Origin: CAZMNY01 sp964567745
GTDB lineage: Bacteria > Planctomycetota > Planctomycetia > Pirellulales > Pirellulaceae
Reading direction: 5' to 3'
Assembly: GCA_964567745.1 (NCBI GenBank)
Contig: CAZMNY010000001.1
Location: 253,101 to 317,100, forward strand
Length of the DNA: 64,000 bases
The position numbers and the translations under genes are program-made. Positions 26,001 through 32,382 of the stretch are shown here, in pieces; position 1 is the stretch's first letter, and each line of letters starts with the position of its first letter. Below the pieces are notes generated by a model that did no database searches, was not told the origin of the DNA, and saw nothing but the letters and a program-made list of their open reading frames with translations.

Positions 26001-26260
26001 ACCTTAATCAGCCGAGCAAGTTTGAAGTCGTCTCGATGGCGGTCTGCCCTGACGTGGTTATCGCCGTGTTCGCGTACCAGCAACGAGTGCGGGCGAGAAT
26101 CGAATGGTCGGTCGCCGCATTCGATTTGAAGGACGGCAAGCAACTTTGGCGTCAACCGATCGCGGGCGAGCCCCTGCCAGGCGGATTGCTTGTCGATCGT
26201 GACGGTCGCGTCGTGATTACGACACTCGCTGGAGGCGTTGCATGTCTTGCCGGTCAGTAA
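23027..26260 (+). CDS. Methyltransferase-like domain fused to PQQ-type beta-propellers, secreted
   Basis: A 1077-residue protein from ATG 23027 (AGGAG 6 bases upstream). Residues 1-31 are a signal peptide. Residues about 33-170 resemble a class I methyltransferase ('LPFADNVVDAVVATQ', 'EVLRVLRPGGRAIIG'), but the usual GxGxG SAM loop is replaced by 'GVCLVLGRDGAV'. Residues 190-1075 are two propellers of PQQ/WD-like blades ('LLDAATGKEKGEI', 'YAVDAKTGSIRWQNN', 'CLEASSGRLLWRFQ'). A methyltransferase fold in an exported protein is unexpected because SAM is cytoplasmic; it may be a scaffold. No operon partner is seen. Confidence 0.8.
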   Translation: MISHCVRIHFAGLWIGLAIVSLLQPTNSWAADRDQLVKSLLEQVKVKRGVCLVLGRDGAVAIDLATESELLFAVREPDATQAGELRKLADQSGLGMQRLVVNQGGYARLPFADNVVDAVVATQVSDAMLSELKIGEVLRVLRPGGRAIIGNAINSGGPNASIEAIGGWAKNNGANREVMRGVSGEWVLFDKPIPEGLDNWSHWENAPDNNPVSRDTEIRAPYMTQFMAGPLYIGMPSITTAAGGRTFLAVGHIAHHRREWNILNRLIVRNGYNGVVLWDRKLPEGYLVHRSAFIATDDVFHMIDGDRCLLLDAATGKEKGEIRIPGLKGDWKWMVLQGDVLYVLAGKPEPGAETVRGDRTFGGWSWADLSKGYYGKRVPYGFGDALAAYDVKKQVTLWVHKEDSLIDSRGMALRDGKLYVYCPDRHFRALSASDGEVVWTNAGKELLELIEQPGKKLKSTPGFKTMCLVVATPNALIVQGQTRNNVVAISTKDGYKLWTKPKITNNPNAIYVDGNVILGVGPGGSHVVVDPVSGVVKENLKFNKRACTRLTASGDSFFCRGEGTLRYDRASKKLLIDGAQRPACNDGAIPANGLLYLGPWQCDCNLSLIGNIAKCSAGDFRFDIKATDEERLTTVASEVARTAMLDITAKDWPTYRGNNRRSASSLASPSGKMSTRWTFAPQQSFAPTAPTAAGGLIFVSGSDGAVRAFAGDSGQLKWKYQTSGVVKFPPTIWDGRAFVGSGDGYVHCLEASSGRLLWRFQAAPVERNIVVYGSLSSTWPVHSGVLVDDGVAYFAAGIIDQDGTYVYAVDAKTGSIRWQNNSSGHLNADLRKGVSVQGNLSILGNRLLMAGGNQVSPATFNLKTGECLSKTPQQGQPKANNGRFVGVLGDETVVTGGRILHSAAENVSNKNSFIAISPSGGIGLNQGGIPPAWNDDVVSMVNFKHGKLACFDIEKTVARLGKGLRPPSDRNRRFHNLFSALSSDGAVQWQTDLNQPSKFEVVSMAVCPDVVIAVFAYQQRVRARIEWSVAAFDLKDGKQLWRQPIAGEPLPGGLLVDRDGRVVITTLAGGVACLAGQ

Positions 26261-26317
26261 CCGGCGAGGCCGCAAGCACCGCAAACGCTTTGTCCAACAA
26301 TCGAGATCGCTTAGAAT

Positions 26318-26664
26318 GTCGTCGAACAATCTTGACGCGCCGTTCAGATATCCGACGGCAAAGCGATCCCCTGTTTGGAAAACTCAAGCGCCGTCACGCG
26401 GGCGGGCCCTGGGTAGACGGCCCTGGCAATCGGCAGGCCGGTCTTCGCGTCCCACGCCCGACCCTCGCCGCTCAAGTCGCCAGTCACCACGACGCGGCTA
26501 TCGGGGCTAAAACGCGCCGGCACAGGTTCACGCGAAAACGGAATCACGGCGCCGATTGGCGTCGCGGTTCTGGCGGCCCAGAGTCGCATTGTGGCGTCCG
26601 ACGATGCCGTCAGCATGCGTTTTCCGTCGGGCCAAAGAGCTTCAGCCACTCGGGCCGCATGCGG
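26318..26664 (-). pseudogene. Inverted WD40 fragment of the decayed WD40-TPR gene
   Basis: On the minus strand, opposite to the rest of the gene, three WD40 blades can be read: 'VAEALWPDGKRMLTASSDAT', 'RFSPDSRVVVTGDLSGEGRAW' and, after a frameshift in a run of G (about 26368), 'DRFAVGYLNGASRLFD'. The right boundary lies at or close to a perfect 10-bp palindrome, ccgcatgcgg (26655-26664), beyond which WD40 sequence continues on the + strand. The simplest reading is an inversion of about 345 bp inside one gene. Confidence 0.65.
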
Positions 26665-28194
26665 TTCAGCGCGGGGCCATCAAGCATATTGGCATTTCCG
26701 ACGACGGACGGGAATGGACAGCGGTTACGGTCGATGGTCTAGCTCGCACATGGCTCGCGCCCTCTCCCGTTCTTGGCACGGCAGACGCGATCATTCGTCG
26801 ACTTCGAGTCGATACGGGGTTTCAGATCGACGACAACCAAGTCTGCGTCGCGCTGACGCCAGAGCAATGGCGGGAAAGGGCGGACGAGCTGGAGCCTCGC
26901 CGCCGACTCGATTCAAAGCGGCAGTTGGCTTGGCACAGAGCTCGGGACGCCGATGCAGAAGAAGCCTCGGATTGGGTCGCCGCCCAGTGGCATCTAAAAC
27001 GCCTTCTCGAGGACGCACCGAATGACGGGCTGCTCTACGCAAGACTGGGGAACTGCCTTGTGCAGGCTGGCGACTTTCCCCGCGGCCGCGACCGATTATG
27101 CAGTCGCCCGTTCGTTCCTTCCCGAGTCATCAAGCAAGCTGTCGCGTTGGTTCCAATCGCGCGTTGACAAGGCAGTCAAGAAATCACATTGGCGCAAAGC
27201 GCTGTCGTACTTCGACCTGCTGATTGAGCAATCCGACGAGGCCGAAAATGACTGGCGATTGTACGCAGACCGAGCGATGGTCTTAAAGGAATTGGGGATG
27301 CAAGAGGCGAGAGCGCTCGACATCACCAGGGTGCTCGCCAAATGTGATTCATCATCGCAAGTGCTTTCCTACGTCGACGAATTTGCTCGGCAAGATGACT
27401 GGCAGCGAGTTGTCGAGTTGTTTGGGAAGGCATCCGACCTGGGCGCCATTTCGTTGGCCGATTGGCATCGCTACTCCCTGGCTCTATTGCATGCAGACGA
27501 CGATGACGCGTATCGGGATAACTGCGCGCTTTTGGTCGAGAATCTATTGCAACGCGAACTCTCGCCCAACTCGACCGCCGCGCTCGCTTGGCTGTGCGCG
27601 ATTGGACCGTCCAATTCAAACGACGCCGCCAAGGTAATACCTTTGATTGAAGCATCGCTGGCGACACTGCCACTCGAACGCAGCCGACAACGATACGCGC
27701 TGCTCAATACGCTTGGCGCCTTGCATCAGCGCTCCGGCTCGCCCGACAAGTCCATCGAACGATTGAACGAAGGACTGACGATTGTCGACGGAAAGGGCGA
27801 CCTGACCGATTGGGTCGTGCTGGCAATGGCTCATCATCAATTGGGGCAAGACAATCTAGTGCCGCGTCAACTCTAAAAATGGGGGTTGGCTTCGGCGTAA
27901 CTTGACTTGGCGGCGTACGATACAAACACTGCGATCCTAATTCTTAGTGTTGACGCTGCACTAGCTGCAAAGCGTTTGAAGCAAGCGGCGGCTATTGAAT
28001 CATCCGAGTCGACCGATGTTTGGCAACGATTGGAGCAGCGCGTCCTGCTTGCCGAAGCTCGCGCCAGCGTCGGCGAGAAGAGCGAGAAGAGTGTCGGCGA
28101 AAAGGACGACGGGACGAACAAACCTGAGCCGGGCGAAGCCGAGCTAAAACAAAAGCCTGCGAGCATCGACAACAAAGAGAGGAGCCAGCCCTAG
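26665..28194 (+). pseudogene. Decayed WD40-TPR protein gene (frameshift and element insertion)
   Basis: Continuing on the + strand: the last WD40 blade ('GAIKHIGISDDGREWTAVTV'), then a linker typical of planctomycete WD40 proteins ('VALTPEQWRERADELEPRR') and a long TPR-like helical part to about 28050. One extra G near 27083 shifts the frame from 'LLYARLGNCLVQAGDFP' to 'AATDYAVARSFLPESS'. At 27857 a 105-bp inverted-repeat element interrupts the codon row 'QDN-L'; the frame resumes after it with 'AAKRLKQAAAIESSE' and ends in a Lys/Glu-rich tail. The N-terminal part is missing. Relatives are often fused to Ser/Thr kinases. Confidence 0.7.
27857..27963. mobile_element. Short inverted-repeat element 2 (MITE-like, TA target duplication)
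   Basis: The ends ctagtgccgcgtcaactctaa (27856-27876) and ttagtgttgacgctgcactag pair in 19 of 21 positions. TA flanks both sides (27857-27858 and 27962-27963). Removing 105 bases restores an uninterrupted codon row D-N-L-A-A-K in the host gene, a clean demonstration of insertion with a TA duplication. Reverse-complemented, it shares the end sequence and an internal gaattNggatcg block with element 1. Confidence 0.75.
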
Positions 28195-28496
28195 CCGCGA
28201 TTCGCTCGAAGAAATTCGGTAGCCATGAATGGGTCGTCGCGGTTCCCGAGGCTGAAACGCAACACCAATTGCGACTGGGCAAGTTGGTGCGTTGGTAGAC
28301 GAAATCCCTTACCGTTGCTCGTATACCGCGATATTGGTAGGCTCGATGCCAATTCCCGCATAAATCCGATCCAAGATATGCGGTAACGAGTCAATATTCG
28401 CCGGGCTTCGGCGAAGGGGCTAGAGTAGATATGCGAGCTCAATTGAGCCGTGATGCCGGCAGTCCAATTCAGTTTTTCCCATAATGGCCAAGCTCA
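28195..28496. other. Intergenic region with a possible orphan coding tail
   Basis: On the + strand the frame ending at the TAG at 28296-28298 reads '...KKFGSHEWVVAVPEAETQ' and looks like the C-terminal end of some protein, with no matching upstream part. On the minus strand an 83-codon frame (28191-28442) overlaps it. Neither is convincing as a gene. CATAAT at 28480-28485 could be the -10 box for the next gene, leaving a leader of about 5 bases. Confidence 0.4.
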
Positions 28497-29504
28497 ATGC
28501 CCATCGAACTAAATTGTCCTTCCTGTAGTCAAACGCTCCGAGTACCCGACGATGCGGCTGGCAAACACGCCCGATGCGCCCAGTGCCAAGCCGTTATTCT
28601 TGTGCCGGGGAATGAAGCGCCCAGTTCGCCGCAGCCCCCTTCGCAACCGTCCGAATCACCGTTTGGCGGTCCGTCCCAGTCGCCGACGCCAATGCCGGCC
28701 AAGCCTGGTCCGCAGCAAGACATCAATCCGTTTCAATCTCCCACAACGCACGCGTTTCAAGACAAGCCGGGGTTCGGCGACGGTGATCCGAACAAGCCGG
28801 TGCGTCCGCAGGCTGCAGATTTCGGACCGATAATGGGCCGCGCCTTCGATCTGTGGAAAGCAAATCTTGGGCTGTTGGTCGGAGTTACGTTTGTTGTCGC
28901 GGGGATCAACTGGGTGATCAGTTTTACGAGTGGCGTTCTCATGGAAATTGGCGGACCCGAATTGGCGTTCCTGGGAATTGGCGTGAACATTTTGGCGTAC
29001 TTAGTCACGATCTTTTTGGGAATTGGCCAGGCCCAAATCATGCTCTCCATGGCTCGAAACCAACCTGCCGATTTTGGACAGCTCTTCGGCGGCGGCTCGC
29101 GATTTCTTCCTGTATTCGGCGGACTGTTGGTAGCTTTTGTCGTCTATTTTGCCCTAGCGATGGTTATCGCGGTTCCAGCGGTGATGCTGCTCGGCAACGC
29201 CGCAATTTTTCTGGTGATGATTTCGTCCGTGGTGCTAATGATTGGCATTTCGATCGTCATGTGGCCGTTCTATTGGCTCATTGTCGACAATCGCGCCGGA
29301 GTGATTGAGTCGTTTGGCGTCGCGTTGGACATGGGCAAACGAAACATCGGCACCACACTTGTTATCTGGTTGGCGTCGGTTGGCATCATGATGCTCGGCT
29401 TTGCGGCCTGCCTCGTCGGAATGCTCTTTGCCGCACCGCTTGTCGGAATGATGTATGCCGTTGGCTATTTGGCCATGTCGGGGCAAATACACAGCTACAG
29501 ATAA
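28497..29504 (+). CDS. Zinc-ribbon membrane protein (multi-TM)
   Basis: A 335-residue protein. Residues 3-40 form a zinc ribbon with two CxxC pairs ('CPSCSQTLRV' and 'CAQCQAVILV'). A Pro-rich linker (45-105) follows, then about six hydrophobic segments from residue 125 to 330 ('LLVGVTFVVAGINWVISF', 'LAYLVTIFLGIGQAQIML'). This ribbon-linker-membrane layout is frequent in planctomycetes and resembles DUF975 or glycerophosphodiesterase-associated membrane proteins. Function unknown. Confidence 0.7.
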   Translation: MPIELNCPSCSQTLRVPDDAAGKHARCAQCQAVILVPGNEAPSSPQPPSQPSESPFGGPSQSPTPMPAKPGPQQDINPFQSPTTHAFQDKPGFGDGDPNKPVRPQAADFGPIMGRAFDLWKANLGLLVGVTFVVAGINWVISFTSGVLMEIGGPELAFLGIGVNILAYLVTIFLGIGQAQIMLSMARNQPADFGQLFGGGSRFLPVFGGLLVAFVVYFALAMVIAVPAVMLLGNAAIFLVMISSVVLMIGISIVMWPFYWLIVDNRAGVIESFGVALDMGKRNIGTTLVIWLASVGIMMLGFAACLVGMLFAAPLVGMMYAVGYLAMSGQIHSYR

Positions 29505-29525
29505 TCGAAGCGGCGCGTCGATTGT

Positions 29526-29828
29526 TTAGGCTGATTGCCCTTCCGATTTGGCCAGCTCGAGCAACGCAAGAATTGCGTCTTGATCGAACTGCTCCATGGA
29601 TGTCGTGCGAAGGCATGATTTGCCGCAGTTAGGCACGTCGAACTTTATCTTGAATTGGGCCAACGCCTTCGGCGCGACATATGAGCTCACATAGTGTTTC
29701 TGGGCGGCCAGGTGGGCCAGCCCAGGATAACTGAGTATGCCGTATTCGATTCCCTCTTCAATCTCGGACGCAAACTTCAGAAGCGTTTCGCGAACAATGC
29801 TGATTAAGGTCCCAAGTTTTCCAGGCAC
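29526..29828 (-). CDS. DUF1801 (YdhG-like) protein, N-terminally short
   Basis: 'FASEIEEGIEYGILSYPGLA' and 'AAQKHYVSSYVAPKALAQ' are characteristic of DUF1801 proteins, small domains sometimes called iron-chaperone-like. The start used is a GTG at 29828, giving 100 residues. The in-frame codons just upstream still resemble the family ('AAYLAS' before VPGKL), but a TGA at about 29886 blocks extension and no start codon is present between, so about 10-20 N-terminal residues seem lost. It may be a decaying copy. Confidence 0.55.
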   Translation of the reverse strand: MPGKLGTLISIVRETLLKFASEIEEGIEYGILSYPGLAHLAAQKHYVSSYVAPKALAQFKIKFDVPNCGKSCLRTTSMEQFDQDAILALLELAKSEGQSA

Positions 29829-29921
29829 CGATGCTAGATACGCGGCTGGCGACGATCGTCTCGCTACATTTCATCAACCGCATATCCCGACACAATTCCT
29901 CGCGGAAATTGTCCGCGCGTG

Positions 29922-32147
29922 TCAACAAGATTCGAGTGCCGCATTGAGCGTCTTGCTGGGCCGCATGGCTGCGGAGGCAAGTGCATCATCGGGCAAGTAA
30001 TAGCCGCCGATCTCGACCGGCGCCCCTTGTGCGTCGAGCAGTTCTGCGGCGATCCTGCCTTCGTTGTCAGCGAGCGACTGGGCCAACTTGGCAAAGCGTT
30101 CTTTCAGATCCTCGTCCTGATTCTGTGCGGCAAGGGCTTGAGCCCAATAGAGAGCCAAGTAGAAATGGCTGCCGCGATTGTCGAGCTCGTGGACTTTTCG
30201 CGACGGCGATTTGTTCTGATCGAGGTACTGGGCGTTGGCTTGGTCCAACGTCGAGGCAAAGACCCGCGCTTTGGCGTTGTTGGCCGTTTGCCCTAAATGA
30301 TCGAGCGATTCCGAAAGCGCAAGGAACTCGCCCAGCGAATCCCAACGCAAATGGCCTTCCTGCTGGAATTGCTGAACGTGTTTTGGCGCCGCCCCGCCCG
30401 CCCCCGTTTCGAACAATCCGCCGCCATTCATTAATGGCACGATCGAGAGCATTTTAGCGCTGGTGCCGAGTTCCATGATCGGGAACAGGTCGGTCAAATA
30501 GTCACGGAGCACATTGCCGGTAACCGAAATTGTGTCCAGGCCTTGGCGTATTCTTTGCAATGAGAACCGAGTCGCATCGACCGGCGACATGATGTCGATT
30601 TCCAGTCCGTCCGTATCGTGATCGGGTAGGTAGGCGTTGACTTTTTCGATCAGTTGCGAGTCATGTGCTCGCTCGGGGTTGAGCCAGAACACGGCCGCGG
30701 CCCCAGTGGCTCTAGCGCGACTTACGGCAAGTCTGACCCAGTCACGAATGGGCGCGTCTTTAACCTGACATGCGCGCCAGATATCGCCAGTCTGCACTTC
30801 GTGCTCAAGCAGTACCGCGCCGGAATCGTCCACGACGCGAACGACGCCGTTGCCGGCGATCTCAAACGTCTTGTCATGCGAACCGTATTCCTCCGCCTTT
30901 TGAGCCATCAAGCCGACGTTGGAGACGCTTCCCATCGTTGCCGGATCGAAAGCGCCGTTGCTTTTGCAATCCTCAATGACGACCTGATAAACACCCGCAT
31001 AACAGCGGTCGGGAATCACCGCCTTTGTGTCGTAGAGCTCGCCATCCGGTCCCCACATCTTTCCCGATTCTCGAATCGCCGCCGGCATCGAGGCGTCGAT
31101 GATCACGTCGCTGGGCACGTGAAGATTCGTGATACCTTTATCCGAATTGACCATCGCCAGGCGAGGTCGAACGCTGTAACAAGAATCGATGTCGGCTCGA
31201 ATTTCGTTTTGTTTGTCATCGGCAAGTTCTGACACTTTTTCCAAAACATCGCCAAGCCCGTTGTTGGCATCGACGCCCAGTTGTTCGAACGTTGCCGCGT
31301 GCTTGGCAAAGACGTCTTTGAAAAAGACTCGAACCGCATGTCCGAAGATGATCGGATCAGAGACTTTCATCATCGTGGCTTTGAGGTGAATCGAAAACAA
31401 CACGTCCTGCTCTTTGGCAGCGACCATCTCGCGTTCGAGGAATTCACACAGCGCTTTGCGGCTCATGACCGACGCGTCAATTACTTCGCCGGCCAGAACG
31501 GGGGTGCGTTCCTTGAGCACAGTGACGGCACCGTCGTCCGCGACAAACTCAATGCTCACATCCCCGGCTCTGTCGATCGTCGCCGACTGTTCGCTGACGA
31601 AGAAATCGCCCCCGTCCAAATGGGCCACGTGTGATTTCGAATCTGCTGACCAGGCGCCCATTCGGTGCGGGTTCTTCCGCGCGTACTGTTTCACCGACGA
31701 GGCGACTCGGCGATCCGAATTGCCTTCTCGCAATACGGGATTGACGGCGCTCCCTTTGATTTTGTCGTAACGCGCCTTGATGTCTTTCTCGGCATCGTTG
31801 GCGGGCTCCTCGGGATAATCGGGCAGTGCAAAACCGCGCTGTTGCAGCTCTTCGATCGCACTTTTCAGCTGAGGCACAGAGGCGCTGATGTTGGGCAACT
31901 TGACGATATTCGCCTCTGCCGTTTTCGCCAATTCGCCAAGCTCGGCAAGCGCGTCGCCGCGTTGCTGCGATTCCGGCAACATGTCCGCAAAACTCGCAAG
32001 AATGCGGCCGGCAAGAGAAATGTCGCGAGTCTCGATCGCAATGCCTGAAGATCGGGTGAACGCCTCGATAATCGGCAGCAATGAGAGCGTTGCAAGTGCG
32101 GGAGCTTCGTCGGTGATGGTGTAAACGATACTGGAAGACGTTGTCAT
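29922..32147 (-). CDS. icd: NADP-dependent isocitrate dehydrogenase, monomeric type
   Basis: A 741-residue protein, the normal length for monomeric (IDH2-type) isocitrate dehydrogenase. 'IVYTITDEAPALATLSLLPI' at the N terminus, 'VKLPNISASVPQLKSAIEEL' and 'PVLREGNSDRRVA' around residue 140 carry the substrate-binding Ser/Asn/Arg residues of this family. It oxidises isocitrate to 2-oxoglutarate with NADP in the TCA cycle. It is a single gene, divergent from no obvious partner, with a 235-base gap to the next gene upstream. Confidence 0.94.
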   Translation of the reverse strand: MTTSSSIVYTITDEAPALATLSLLPIIEAFTRSSGIAIETRDISLAGRILASFADMLPESQQRGDALAELGELAKTAEANIVKLPNISASVPQLKSAIEELQQRGFALPDYPEEPANDAEKDIKARYDKIKGSAVNPVLREGNSDRRVASSVKQYARKNPHRMGAWSADSKSHVAHLDGGDFFVSEQSATIDRAGDVSIEFVADDGAVTVLKERTPVLAGEVIDASVMSRKALCEFLEREMVAAKEQDVLFSIHLKATMMKVSDPIIFGHAVRVFFKDVFAKHAATFEQLGVDANNGLGDVLEKVSELADDKQNEIRADIDSCYSVRPRLAMVNSDKGITNLHVPSDVIIDASMPAAIRESGKMWGPDGELYDTKAVIPDRCYAGVYQVVIEDCKSNGAFDPATMGSVSNVGLMAQKAEEYGSHDKTFEIAGNGVVRVVDDSGAVLLEHEVQTGDIWRACQVKDAPIRDWVRLAVSRARATGAAAVFWLNPERAHDSQLIEKVNAYLPDHDTDGLEIDIMSPVDATRFSLQRIRQGLDTISVTGNVLRDYLTDLFPIMELGTSAKMLSIVPLMNGGGLFETGAGGAAPKHVQQFQQEGHLRWDSLGEFLALSESLDHLGQTANNAKARVFASTLDQANAQYLDQNKSPSRKVHELDNRGSHFYLALYWAQALAAQNQDEDLKERFAKLAQSLADNEGRIAAELLDAQGAPVEIGGYYLPDDALASAAMRPSKTLNAALESC

Positions 32148-32382
32148 TTTCTGTACCTGATGACGCTGGCGTGAGGCGCATTTATGAGACTCGCAGCGAA
32201 ACCTCGTCGCATTCGTTCGCTGCGATGACTCAATTTAAGGCCCCGACCCAATTCGCACCAGAAGGGCGCGGCGCTGTCGTCGTCAACCGTTGCGTGTTGG
32301 CAAAACTGGCCAACCGAGAAAGCTCGGAATGAACTTCGAACTCGCGTCGAGCCGCGTTCGCAAAACGATACGGGCGCGGCGG

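Noticed and set aside
28191..28442. An 83-codon minus-strand frame after the decayed WD40-TPR gene
   Set aside because: The opposite strand shows a more natural coding tail over the same bases, and neither has a start with a ribosome binding site.
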